Of a stretch of DNA of 64,000 nucleotides, positions 43,950-55,238 are shown piece by piece. The translations under genes were made by a program, and so were the position numbers. The notes beneath the pieces were generated by a model. That model saw only the letters and a program-made list of their open reading frames with translations, was not told where the DNA came from and made no database searches. How positions within the stretch are numbered: position 1 is the stretch's first letter; each line of letters opens with the position of its first letter. Source of the stretch: Thermothelomyces thermophilus ATCC 42464 (Eukaryota > Ascomycota > Sordariomycetes > Sordariales > Chaetomiaceae); the NCBI RefSeq assembly GCF_000226095.1, contig NC_016473.1:5022001-5086000 (forward strand), written 5' to 3'.

Positions 43950-45981
43950 TCACTCCTTAATCGCCTCCCCGACCCCACTGCTGCCGCTGTCGTCCTTCTT
44001 GCCCACGAACGCGCTCGCCGCCCAGCCGACCCAGCTCTGGCGCCGGTTGGCGTTGGCATTGGCGGTGGCCTCGGCCTTTTCCTGCACCAGCCTCAGCGGC
44101 CGCGGCTTGTTGCCCGCAAACGTCGTCGTCTTCTCGTGGTGGTGCGTCGACCGCGGCGGGCTGGCCTGGCTGGGCGGGGTGCTCACGCCGTCGGCGCCGG
44201 CCCCCGTGGTCGAGACGGAGGCCGAGTCGCCGCTGGTGCTGCTCGTCTCGGACTTCATGCCGGGGAAGTTGCCGCCGCCGCCGCTTGTGCGGTTACCCGC
44301 TCCTTGTGGGAGGAAGAAGGCCTGGCTGGAGCGGAGCGAGGGCGAGAGTGGGCCGTCGGTCGTCGAGGGGCCCTTGTACATGGCATTGACGATGCTGGCG
44401 GCGCCGGGGACGCTCGTGAACTGCTCGCTCATGGGACGGGCGCGGCGAGTGCTCGCCGAGCGGGCCAGGCCGATGGGGATGCTCGGGGCCGTTTCCGGGT
44501 TGCTGATGGCCGAGTTCTGGCCGGTCGAGTGCGTCAGGGTCACGGGGCGGGGCTTGGGCTTGGGCGCGGCGCTGCTGGAGCCGCCGCCGATGGCGATGGA
44601 CTTGGCGCGCTGGAGCAAGGACGGCCCCGGGGCGGGCTTGGGCGGGGGAGGCGGCGGAAGGTCCTTGTTGGTGTCGGGCGCGCTCTTGAAATCGCTCGAC
44701 TGGTCGAGGATGTGCTCGAAGCCCTGGTGTTGCAGCAGCCGCTCTATGATCTTGTTGATGTAGAGCGTCAGGGCCTTGTTCTGGTCCTTGACTGACCTCA
44801 GCTCGGCCTCCAGGCGCCGTTGCGTCTCGAGATCGTGCTCGTGCGCGTGCTCGTCGTGGGCTCCCGAGAGCTCATCGGCCAGGCTGGTGCCGCCGGTCCT
44901 GCCCTCGAGGGCGGCCAGGGCGTCCTGGTTCGCCGACGCGCCGCCCGAGTAGGCGAGGTCGTTGGCGCCAAAATCCCCTTTGAGGGTGCGCTCCTGCAGC
45001 AAGAGTTGGTAGCTCTCATTGTCTTCCATCAGCCTCGCATTGGCCATGCGCGCCTCCATGAGCTGGCGCTCGACCTCCTGAAGGCGGCCGCCGCCCTGGT
45101 TTTGTGATTCGACCAGTTTGATCTGCACCTCGGCGAGCTCGAGCCTCAGCGACTCGATCAGCTTGTCCTTTTGCAGCAGAAGCTTGGAATTGTTGCGCGA
45201 GTCGCTCCGATGGATCGAGCTCGGTGGGGCGAAGCTGCCGTTGTCGATGCTTGGCGAGGTGTTCACCGCTATTCAGAGGTGGGCATGTCAGTGGACGTCC
45301 GGAGAGGGGATGACTGAAGGAGGACCCCTTACATTGCCTTGTTGGCCGGTCTTCATCATGGTTCCTCTGCGCCAGGCTATCCTTGAGCCTCTGGATGACG
45401 GCCTGCATTTCCTCCTCGCGGTTTGCCATCTCCTCCTTCTCCTTCATCATTGCGCTCCGCTCACCCTCGTAGATGGTCTCCATCTCGCGTATCTGCCGAA
45501 GAGCATCGCGCTTCTCGTTGGTCAGAGCCTCGATCTGCTCCTCACTCTCGTGCACCCTCTCCTCCAGCTTTGCTTGCTCCTTCAGCGCATCGTCCAGCTT
45601 GCTCTGCAGTACTTCGGCCTGGCGCTTGTAGGTCTCGAACCCGGATTCGGCCTGAGCCAGCCGCTCTTTGAGGTCATCTATTATGGCAACTGTCTCGGCA
45701 CGCAGGGCCTCTTCGCGCTCGATGTCTGGCGAGCCGGTGCCATTGCCGTTGATGGTGGTGCTGTTACTCAGCATGGACTCGCGTCTCTGGTGGGCGGCCG
45801 CGCGAGCGGACACGGGATTTCCCTTGCGGTTCGAGAGAGTCCGGGCGACGCCGGCGCCGCTCGGGCTGGAGGTTGACGAGGGCATGGAAGCCCTGGGAGT
45901 CGGTCGCGAGGGCGTTCCCGTAGGCGTTCCCGTGGGCGTCTCGTGGCCTGTTGCCGGAGGCTTCTTGACAGCGCTCGCCAT
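43950..45981 (-). CDS. fungal coiled-coil protein of unknown function
   Basis: I do not recognise a named family with confidence. The exons are 45333-45981 and 43950-45268, giving 655 residues. Residues 1-95 are Ser/Thr/Pro-rich. A long coiled coil (about 100-215) has heptad-rich sequence such as LAQAESGFETYKRQAEVLQSKLD. A second coiled coil (about 238-300) includes KLLLQKDKLIESLRLELAEVQIKL, and a third helix (about 350-385, TLYINKIIERLLQHQGFEHIL) precedes a disordered C-terminal half with a PPPPPPKPAPGPS proline run. It ends with WVGWAASAFVGKK, a short amphipathic hydrophobic patch. Similar fungal proteins carry loose labels such as 'M protein repeat'. The start at 45981 is the first in-frame ATG. 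A scaffold role in polarity, septation or trafficking is only a guess. Confidence 0.75.
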
Positions 45982-47522
45982 GATATTTTCGTCTGCCGGA
46001 AACGAGTTTCGACTCGCTTCGGTATGCGAAAAAAAAACCGCCCGGGTGCGGTCAAAAAAAAATGAAATCGCGATGCTGAATGCTACTCGGTACGCGGTAG
46101 GCTTAGGATTGGCTTCGTTCACCGTGTTTTGTTTCGTGCGAGACGACGGTTGGGGCTCAACGGGGAACGGTACTCTTCAAAGGGAGCACGGGGATGATGG
46201 ATATTTGCTGGCCCACTGCAACCTTACCCGACCAAGCAGGCGACGGCCACCGTTTGACTGCTGGCACGGCCACTAACTAGAACCAGTTGTGGCCCGGGCC
46301 CAAGGTGCTCCAGCAACAGGGAGGCAGAACTGCCCACTAAGACAGGGTTCTGTTGTCCAATCAAGTCAGCCAAAGCCGCCCCCCTTTTTCTCAAAGCCCA
46401 ACAATCCCAGGTTGTAGCCCGGAGGCAGTCTGTCTTTGTTCAAATAAGGCACGAAATTGGCTTCGACCGTCTGCGCTTCGGAAGTATGGAGTTTGCTCCT
46501 CTTACAATTGTGCGTTCTGACTGTACGCGCCGTTTGCGTTTCCACCTCTTTGTTTTACTGCAAAGGTCGCCAAGAGACCAAAGGACGAGAAGTTGCCAAA
46601 TGCGACGTCGAAAAGTACCCAGTTGCATGGATGGCCCCAAACAGAAATCGGCTTGCAGATGCCGCTCTAGTGTATCTGACCGCCTCCCTCAGCCGAGGAG
46701 TCTCAGGTTGCACCGACTATCTCACTGCTGCTCGACTGTGCAATGCTTGTAGCCGAGTACAGAGTACTGATATTGGTGAATGAGCGGGTCCCTTCGCATA
46801 TCATGCAAGCAGCCTGGTTCACAAACATCCGTTGGGTTTTGAAATGCGCCGATTCGAGGCAGTTCTAGTAGGCTCGAGGGAGCTGAGCTCGACCCTCAGG
46901 AAATCTCTTGCTGCACGTCGAGAAAAGCTCAGAACGTTAGTTATCAAGTACTGTACATACGTGAGAAGGGACCCACATGCAAGAAAACAGGCACTGCTTG
47001 AATCCAAGTTTGGCTCGAGTTTGATTGTGGTGTACGGGGCAATCTGGGAATCAATGCATCTACCAGCACTGACACGGCTCGCATGGTTTGATGGGTCCGT
47101 CGTGGAGCATGAAACAACCTTGTTTCGGGGCTGCGGAACGAATCAAGCGGAGAGCCGCTGTCCAAGTCCCCTCGCCTGAGTCGGGCACGCCAGGGCATCT
47201 GTGGGACGTGAACCGTGAATGGAAAGCGCTGAATCACCCTCCCAAATAGTCGCACCTAGTGTTCTGACTCTGAAGCGGTACATCTAAGTTTCGCCAGCAC
47301 AGGCGCCCGAGCATGGTCGGGCTAGGAGACCAAGTTGTCATGAACTACGTACGACTAGTCTACGGAGTGGCCGTTTCTGGTCCAACACCGAATGTCGGAG
47401 GTGGCCGTCAAAAAAACCTCTTTGCAGCCGGATATCGCCAAGTCATCATGTCGTTTTGTTTCCCCATCTCAGACCCGAACGCCGTGTGAATGCCAACCGG
47501 TTCCCGCCTTGCTGCATGACTC
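45982..47522. other. 1.5 kb intergenic region
   Basis: This lies between the coiled-coil gene (promoter side) and the 3' end of eL30. TACGGAGTG is at 47361-47369. No gene is supported. Confidence 0.5.
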
Positions 47523-48302
47523 TTAAGCCTGCTGGTCGCTGAGGATATCACTGTCACCAGCGTCCAGGATGGCCATGGTAGAGCAGCGGAAAAGCTTGCC
47601 GCAGGCGGTACCAAGCTCAATCTGTAAAGGATGCGAGTAAGCATGGGAACAGGTACCCTCCAAAGTCTGCAACGAGACTTCTTCTCTGGGCAGGCCGGGC
47701 GACCGAGGTCTCTCCGGCCGGGAACAACAAAGCAGGAGCCTGTGTTGTCCAATACACAGAATCAGACGTCTCAAGGGTCTCAACTTACGTTGGTGCCGGT
47801 GTAGTGGTGAACGGCAGTCTTGGACATCATCGAGTAGCTAATCGATAGGTTAGCCATCCTGTCGTCATCCTCCGGATCTCGTTTGCTCAATGTCCAGGAC
47901 GGACCAAGGCACATGGGCGGGAGCACCATGGCCCATTGCCTTTGGCTGCTGCCGCACGCGCCTAGACCCGTCCCTTCATCTCGCACTCGTGGTTGCCACA
48001 TACTACTCGAGCTCGGACTTGCGAAGGGGAGGCGTGTTGGCCTAGCAATCAATTAGCATCCATATGGCTCATTCGCAAAGAAGGTAGTCAAAGGGACAAA
48101 AACTCACAGCAATGAGAATGAGCTTGGCCTTGCCGGAGCGAAGAGCCTTCAGGGTGCTGCGGTAGCCCAGCACGACCTTGCCCGACTTGATGACGAGGGC
48201 AAGCTGTTTTCGATGTCAGTGAAGAACGTCGAATCGTCAGTCGCAGAAACGGACCTTGGCGCCGATGGACTGGGCGTCGGACTTTGACTTCTTGGGGGCC
48301 AT
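47523..48302 (-). CDS. RPL30: 60S ribosomal protein eL30
   Basis: Large-subunit ribosomal protein. The exons are 48255-48302, 48108-48203, 48004-48041, 47789-47837 and 47523-47621, giving 109 residues, the family length. The sequence shows the diagnostic [47 protein letters not shown] and [23 protein letters not shown] blocks without gaps across all four junctions. In yeast the eL30 protein binds its own transcript and blocks splicing of the first intron. Here the first intron is only 51 bp with a GTCCGT donor, and I did not establish the yeast-type binding fold. The gene is divergently transcribed from uL16. Confidence 0.96.
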
Positions 48303-48681
48303 TGCGACGGTGCTGAGGTTTGTCGAAGAAGTGAGACTCAAATCGGCTCCTGGCGGTGTTGTCCTCGTCGCTGGCTGGGGTTGTCGCTGAGGGAGCAGAA
48401 TCGCAAACTCGCCGAAATATTCTTTTTGCCGATGTGAATTCGCCTGCAGAGTGGGCTGAGTTCTCATTGGCTGAGCTTTGGGTGTGCCAGAGGTTCTCTC
48501 GAAACCCTAACGGCTCCACTCTTTTCCGACCAACAACTCGGCCGGTTGCATGACGAATCTTTGGATTGGTAATCGCGAGGCGAATTTGATTTGGTCAAAA
48601 CCGCAGAGGCTCCCAACCATCCCCCTCTCCCCAAGACCAAGTCGATACCCGTTGTCGTGACATCGCAAAAACACCGTCACA
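48303..48681. promoter_or_regulatory. bidirectional promoter between eL30 and uL16 with telomere-like box
   Basis: Only 379 bp separate the two ribosomal start codons, so the promoters must overlap or be shared. AAACCCTAA lies at 48502-48510, near the middle. A shared promoter would help keep two large-subunit proteins in step. Confidence 0.7.
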
Positions 48682-49598
48682 ATGGCTCGCCGTCCCGCCC
48701 GCTGCTACCGCTACTGCAAGAACAAGGTAAGCGGCTGTTGGCTTTGCTTTGGCCTCCTGGTTGAGGGTTTTCGCATGCACTCCCAATAGTGAAGCGAAAG
48801 GGCAAGAGAAGGACAAGCGGATGCGTCGGAAGTCTCCTGCAAGGGATGGACAAGAGGAGGAAATTCTGGCCCGTTATATGCCATGGATCGTGTCAAGCCA
48901 GATTGCTAACGACAAGCGCTTCTAGCCGTACCCCAAGTCGCGGTTCAACCGTGGTGTGCCCGACCCCAAGATCCGCATCTTCGATCTCGGCCGCAAGCGT
49001 GCCACCGTCGATGACTTCCCGCTCTGCGTCCACCTCGTCTCCAACGAGTATGAGCAGCTGAGCTCCGAGGCCCTTGAGGCTGCTCGTATCTGCGCCAACA
49101 AGTACCTCGTCAAGACGGCGGGCAAGGAAGGTTTCCACCTCCGCGTCCGTGCCCACCCGTACCATGTCGTCCGCATCAACAAGATGTTGTCCTGCGCCGG
49201 TGCCGATAGACTGCAGACTGGTATGCGTGGTGCGTGGGGCAAGCCTAACGGCACTGTCGCCCGTGTCAACATTGGCCAGATTCTCATGAGCGTGCGCACT
49301 CGTGACTCCAGTACGTATCCGTGTCGGCTCTTTCGGTTGGATATGTCAGCCGCTAACCTAGATCGCAGACCGCGCCTTTGCCCTCGAGGCCCTCCGCCGC
49401 TCCCAGTACAAGTTCCCTGGTCGCCAAAAGATCATCATCTCTAAGAACTGGGGTTTCACCCCCCTCCGTCGTGAGGAGTACCTGGAGAAGAAGGCTGCTG
49501 GCCGCGTCAAGGTGGATGGTGCCTACGTCCAGTTCCTCAGCAACCACGGCAACCTCGAGGAGAACATGAAGCGCTTCCCGGAGGCCTTCAGCGCCTAG
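48682..49598 (+). CDS. RPL10: 60S ribosomal protein uL16 (L10)
   Basis: Late-joining large-subunit protein loaded with Nmd3 and Sdo1/Efl1. The exons are 48682-48726, 48926-49310 and 49369-49598, giving 219 residues. Diagnostic blocks include [15 protein letters not shown], the [20 protein letters not shown] start of exon 2, the loop region [18 protein letters not shown], and the C-terminal [14 protein letters not shown]. Nothing is missing relative to the family. The second intron is 58 bp; the downstream of two nearby AG sites was taken because it restores [14 protein letters not shown]. Confidence 0.97.
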
Positions 49599-51587
49599 AG
49601 GAGCCTTGTGGGAGAGGAGGAATGGTTGTCTGGCTTTTAGGGTGGCGTAAACGGTCATTTTAGGGCTGAAACGAGGGCATGTTAACTAACATCGTGGTCT
49701 TGATTCGGCATAGTCAATGGAACCATTCAAGCACAGTGGTTCTCAATGGACAACAGGACAGTGCATCCTCGTTTCTCGGCTGTGTTCCTGGTGTCTTTGC
49801 GCGAGACGCTGTTTTGGTGCCTGAATGGAACACTCCCATACCGCCGCTGTCCTACAGAACATCCCCTCAACAGCCAAATGGGGTGGAAGGATGGGGTTGG
49901 GCGACAGAAGTCCGGGTGAGGCAAGGACGAGGCGATCGTAGTTGTTGCCGCCTAGAGGAAAAGGCCGGCTGCGCCGGGTGAGTTCGGGTGTGAGATGTTG
50001 CTGACAGTTACACGTGAAAGTTGAAGGCCGATGGTGCCGGAAGGAACCGAGCCAGCATGATCGCAAAGCAAAGGCGCAGATCCGACATCAGCAGTGCTCT
50101 CAGGAAGAGTCTTTGGTGCACAGAATGCGGACAATCCCGAATCATCAGCCTGCGATATCCTGTCGTTTCGGGGACAGTGCCTTTCTCCTTGCTGCTGTTC
50201 ATGCGTGTAGTGCCCCATGTTTTCCATCACCCGGTTGGGAATCAATTGCATCTCTGAATCGCGCTAGTTGGATATCAGGTAGATGATGAGTGGAACTAGC
50301 TGGGAGACACCGCTCTCATGGAGTCAAGAGGCACATAGCGGACTCAGCACCCAATAGCTCATTACGATAAGCTAGATAATACGTACAGGCTTCCTGGTCA
50401 TCTGTTCTGTACGCTAGTATAGTGCAGCTGTTGAACTGGCGATGTGTGGACCCGGTATGCTCTCATATCAGCCTGATGTTTCGATCCATTTTCCTCTGGG
50501 AACTTGGAACGTCAGCGATATGTAAAGTACTGTACTTGCTTATGCGTCTGTGTCCATACCTATGTGGGTGCGTCAGGTACGTACGTGCGCGCGTACCGTA
50601 TGTGTGGGTGTGTCTCTCTATCGAGTCCGTACGGTATCCTGTCTTGTTGTATGTACATTACATACAGCGCGTAGTGAACCTGAACCCCTCTTGTGCCTCC
50701 TGAGCTTTAGCCCCCTCACACTCGTCACTTTTGAGCATCTGGGCTGGTCACATTGAGGTTGCTTCCGGCTCAGGTATTGTATGTTGTGTGTATTGTATGT
50801 ATGTACATACATACACTGCACGATGGCAAGAGGCGGCATGATGTGATGAAGAGTGGGGGCTGCAATGGTCAGGCGGCGGTGGGCCGAAGTGACTAGGGTC
50901 TCAACCAAGCACAGCGCTAGCAACCCGTCTCTCCCCTCCATTACCACGCTAATCCCGTGCTGCCGTGAGCGTAACCAGAACTACGCCAGGGCCCCCTCCC
51001 CGTTTCCCAACAGATCTCTCAGTGTGCAGTCCTGGCCCTTCCGGCCTCCCTCCATTTTACCGCGTACGCTGGCTGTTTGCTAGTTTGGTCGCACATACTG
51101 TATATATCTCGCGCCTTCCGCATCTTGGTTTGAAGCCCATAGTTTAGGTGCTAAGGGGCAGTACATACATACATACATAACCCCGCGACACAGCAATCAA
51201 CAAACACCTTGCGGCTGGGGCTGAACTAGGGCCCTCTTAACGGAACTGTCGTCCCGCCATCGATAACCTTCGGTTCCCGGCCCGTCGCCTCGTCCCACTC
51301 GACTACTTCATACATCCAGCACGCAATCAAAGTGTTTGAAACGAGATCCCGGCTAGATTCATTCACCGCCTTAGCACCAGAAACGCGGCTCGAGGCACTA
51401 AAGCGACCACCTGTCGTACACCAGCGACGTGGCTGCTGCTGTGCCTCCTTCCCTTGTCGAAACATAGCCTCTACTCGGATCGTCGACCCACGACTCCGGG
51501 AAACTCTCCCCCTCTTTAACACCCAAGTATCTACTGGAATCAACCCGCCATCTTCCCCTACCAAGACTGGAGGTTTTTGCATGCACT
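49599..51587. other. 2.0 kb intergenic region with TACA-rich repeats
   Basis: This holds the 3' flank of uL16 and the presumed leader and promoter of the next gene. GTATGTATGTACATACATACA-like runs occur near 50793-50817 and 51160-51180. No coding frame is supported. Confidence 0.5.
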
Positions 51588-53399
51588 ATGGCCTTTCAGC
51601 AACCCACACGCCAGCTCCCCTCACGGGTGATCCGCAATGAAGTAGGGACTGGGGATCGTTCGGTTCCTCATCCACCGCAGGACCAGCCGGCGCCCAACGA
51701 GTCTCAGACATGGGTCCTCTTCACTCCCGGCACCGATGCGGGGACCACCGCCTCATACCTCAGCTCAGTCCAAGATGACCAAATAACAGCGGGCAGGTCC
51801 AGGATCGGTGATCTTGGCAGTCTCGACACCTCTGCACGATCCGAGTTCGACCTGCAAGCCGCGTCAGAGGGCGTGACAGAGAGCGTTGCCGAGGAGGATG
51901 CCGAGCTTGATAGCCTCGATAGCCATCTCCCCGAGTTTCGAACAGTTCCGGGTACCTACGACCAACCCGAAGTCGTCGCACATGCGGCACCGGTGCTGCC
52001 GGGGCACGATGGCTTAGGCTCGTTTCCGTTCGAGGCTCCAGCCATGAGCGCTGAGGTTCAGGAGCGAATGTACGCCTTCGAGAGATTCAACCCCAACCGC
52101 GTGACGCACAGGGCCGATAGCTTCAATCTGGCCCTGCTGGAGCCCGAGACAGAAGAGGCGCAAGATCTGGAGCGGAACCGTAGGATAGAGGCCTGGCGGT
52201 TAGAACAGAGCCGGCTGCTGCTCGAGGACATTCGAAAGGAAACAAGGAGGAGGCGACTGTCCGAGGCGTCCCTCGGAAAGGCGGCGCAACAAAACAACGC
52301 GGTACAACAAGAGGCGGAGGGGAGGAGCGTCGCGGACGAAGAGGCGGCAGAGATCAACCTCAGCGGGACGGACTGGCATGATCAAGACGAGCCATCACCG
52401 AGTGGCGGTGCGAAGCCTGGCTTCTGGAACCGGATTGCCCGGACCGTCATTCGTGACTTGCTGGGGATCGACGACAGGCTGCTTGCGATCCTCTTCGGGG
52501 AAGCCCTCCCGGAGGACGTGGACATGGTCTCGTCGACACCTACGGCGCCCCAAGCGGATGCCCGCAACCCCGCACCGAGCGGCGTCGGGTCGGAGTCACA
52601 CCTCGAGTCGGACTGGCAGTTGCGCATGCTGGAACGCATATCTCGAGAGCTTGGCGTGCTTGTGCACCACATGTCGACTCACCCCGGAGCCTTCTCGACC
52701 TACACAAGGGTGCAGCACGTAGCCCTTCCGTATGCGGGCCTGCCAGTCATTCCCGAGGCACCCGCCGACGTGGCCGACTCGGGGCAGAAGCTGGACGACA
52801 GTGTTCCGTCCATGCCGCAGTTCAAGCCCACTATCAGCCGGCCGGTCGACGCCCTTAGTGCGCGCCGCCCCTCGGAACAGCTCACGCACTCGGCCACGTC
52901 CGCTTCGGGCGCGACCGCCACTGAGGACCAACACACATTTACACAGCAAGAATGGGAGCAGGACCTTGACATCCGGCTGGTCTTCCGGTACTTGCGATCC
53001 CGCTTCTCCTCCTCTCGGCAGACATCACCGTCGTTCTCGCCGGGTGGTACGCCGCATCGCACCGGTTCCAGCACGCAGGACGTGGCCGCAAAGGTGGCAA
53101 GGGTCCGTCAGCATCACCCGCTCGTGTCTCATGCCCACGCCCACGCACACACGCATGGCTACCACCGTACACGCCCGGCCGTCGAGCGGCGCACGTTCAA
53201 GGCGACGGTGCCATCCAGCCCCGTCGCGGTCAGGCACGCGCCCGGCAGCTGCGCGAGTCAGAGCACTAGGCGGTCTGCACGGAGGAGCAGCATCTCGTCG
53301 CGGCCGTCATCCCGCCATTACTGGGATATCGGCGGGTCCATTGGGACCGGGAGCGTCATTGCCAGCACCGGCCCGATGGGAAGCTGGGGCGAAGTTTGA
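51588..53399 (+). CDS. unrecognised fungal protein, 603 residues, intronless
   Basis: I do not recognise this protein. It is a single frame from ATG at 51588. Near the N-terminus is a compact motif region WVLFTPGTDAGTTASYLSS then TAGRSRIGDLGSLDT, which looks conserved rather than low-complexity. A charged helix (about residues 185-225, LERNRRIEAWRLEQSRLLLED) and a second structured patch near 285-310 (GFWNRIARTVIRDLLGIDDRLLAILFGE) follow. Helical sequence comes near 345-365, and an amphipathic segment near 460 (WEQDLDIRLVFRYLRSRFSS). The C-terminus is Ser/Arg/His-rich. There is no signal peptide and no clear membrane helix. Codon use matches the housekeeping neighbours, so the gene is very likely real. 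Confidence 0.75.
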   Translation: MAFQQPTRQLPSRVIRNEVGTGDRSVPHPPQDQPAPNESQTWVLFTPGTDAGTTASYLSSVQDDQITAGRSRIGDLGSLDTSARSEFDLQAASEGVTESVAEEDAELDSLDSHLPEFRTVPGTYDQPEVVAHAAPVLPGHDGLGSFPFEAPAMSAEVQERMYAFERFNPNRVTHRADSFNLALLEPETEEAQDLERNRRIEAWRLEQSRLLLEDIRKETRRRRLSEASLGKAAQQNNAVQQEAEGRSVADEEAAEINLSGTDWHDQDEPSPSGGAKPGFWNRIARTVIRDLLGIDDRLLAILFGEALPEDVDMVSSTPTAPQADARNPAPSGVGSESHLESDWQLRMLERISRELGVLVHHMSTHPGAFSTYTRVQHVALPYAGLPVIPEAPADVADSGQKLDDSVPSMPQFKPTISRPVDALSARRPSEQLTHSATSASGATATEDQHTFTQQEWEQDLDIRLVFRYLRSRFSSSRQTSPSFSPGGTPHRTGSSTQDVAAKVARVRQHHPLVSHAHAHAHTHGYHRTRPAVERRTFKATVPSSPVAVRHAPGSCASQSTRRSARRSSISSRPSSRHYWDIGGSIGTGSVIASTGPMGSWGEV

Positions 53400-55238
53400 G
53401 GGGAAGACGTGCCAGCCAGTCGTTCACGACAAGGGGGCTGACCGCCACGGGCGTTGTATTATATAGCTATCGACTCTCGGCCTTGTCTTCTCGTACGACA
53501 ACACTTTAGGGTCGCATTCTGATGGCAAGGGGCATTTTTCTCTATCAAATGACGAGAAATATTGCCATTAGACTCGCATTGAGATGTTCACGCTAGATAC
53601 CAGGCAGAGGTGGTTGGCGCGTCTCTCGAAAATACGGGTTATAGTGCGTCCCTATGCTGTACAGTATGTGGATGGATGCAGTGTTTTACGCAGTACACCA
53701 CCCTGCAACTCCGCCCGCGGACTTTTCTCGCCCTGCATTTCGACTGGCGGCAAATCCCTGGTGTCTTGAAATAAGGATGTCTCAAATGCTGGGGCCTATC
53801 CGTGCAGCCATTTCGCTCGCCTTGTTCTTGACCTTGGCTAGTGCTGCAGGAACAGGTTCCAACTGTTCCCTGTTGCGGTTTTCGGGGTTCTGCAAATTTA
53901 CAGGTTCCTGAGCTGAGCTATATGTTGGTTGGGGTGCAACAGCCCCGCCTCATCGGTGCTGCTGGCTCCCCATCCCGCCTTCATTTTGGGGCTACTCCGT
54001 TCCCGTGACAGGCAGGTGGCCGAGAAAGGAAAGCGGCGTCGGTTGGGGGGAAATGGAACGGTGAAGCTTGCTCACCATGGTCCGGAGTGCTTCGTCCACC
54101 ACTGCGTGCTCCGTAACGTATGTAATCCGTACATACACTACCACAAGTGTACGGATTACGGATTATTGTACGGATTATGTATGGCCTTCCACCTCTTAAC
54201 AACCACCGCCAGACGCGAAGCGACGCGACAGACAAATGGATGCAGGGATCTGAAACCAATCAGAAAGCTGCGACTTGCCAGCGAATCGAAAACAAACAGG
54301 GGGCCTGCAACCAATTCCGTTGCGGCCCGCGCGGACCACCTAGGCATTGACGCGTCTCGTTGGGCAGCTGTCCAATGGCCGCGCGATTGCACTCGAGCCT
54401 GAGAGAGAGAATCGGAGAGAGAATCGAGCGGAAGTGACCCCTCGCTTTCGGCGCTATCTTATCTCGGACGGCGGCATGAACCCTGTCCGTTCTGGGCGCA
54501 TGGTCGAGTCATCCGTTCGCCTGACTTTGTACCGATGTAACTCTGCACTTCGGCAGGGATAAGAGCTCCACAGTTTGTTCCTTTCCCATTGCTCTTCCCT
54601 GGCTGGCCTGGGCCTGCGAGGTGCTGTGCGAGAGAAATGGGCCAGTGCCCGCACCCCGCCTTGCCTTTCCCCAAAAAGGTTCCCTGTGCACCCACACCTT
54701 GCCTGATTTACCCGACCGCCCGCCGTTGAAAGTTGCGACGCCTTTCTCTGGCAGAAGCCAATGCTGACGTTGCGCCTCACCTTGTGAGATTTTGCGACTC
54801 GGTTCTGTCTGGATGCGACCGGGGCGCCTTTTTGGTTTTTTTTTTTTTCGTCTCTTCGGCCCCTGATCAGGCGCGCAGCTTCGAACGAGTATATATATCA
54901 AGGGTTCGTCTGCTCCTTTCCCCTTCTCTCTCTCTCTCTCTCTTCCCTCGTATTCTCTGCTATCCATCGGATGGCCGCGGAACCGGGATCATCTGTCCTG
55001 TTCTGCCTTGCTTCCCGACTCGCGGCGGGGTCGCGACAAACGCTGTCTCCCCCTTGAATACTGACCGCTTGTAGTATCATGTATAACTGAGAACGCCCGG
55101 TCCTTGATCGCGAACGGTGTTGGGCCGCCGGCGCCGAAGCATCGCATATCCCGATCCTGGTCCCAACCCTTCCGAACGTACATTTTTCCTGGGAATTCGG
55201 AGTCCAATCGCTCCGAATCATGGTCGCCCGAGACCCCA
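53400..55238. other. 1.8 kb intergenic region and long leader
   Basis: A cluster of TACGGATTA-type motifs with an inverted partner lies at about 54120-54182. The final 135 bp before 55239 are in frame with the next gene but contain no ATG. CT-dinucleotide runs occur near 54920-54945. No independent gene is seen. Confidence 0.5.

Noticed and set aside
46440-46790. Two overlapping plus-strand frames of about 90-108 codons between the coiled-coil gene and eL30
   Set aside because: Cys-rich translations without a signal peptide or conserved pattern, overlapping each other in different frames. Not supported as small secreted proteins.
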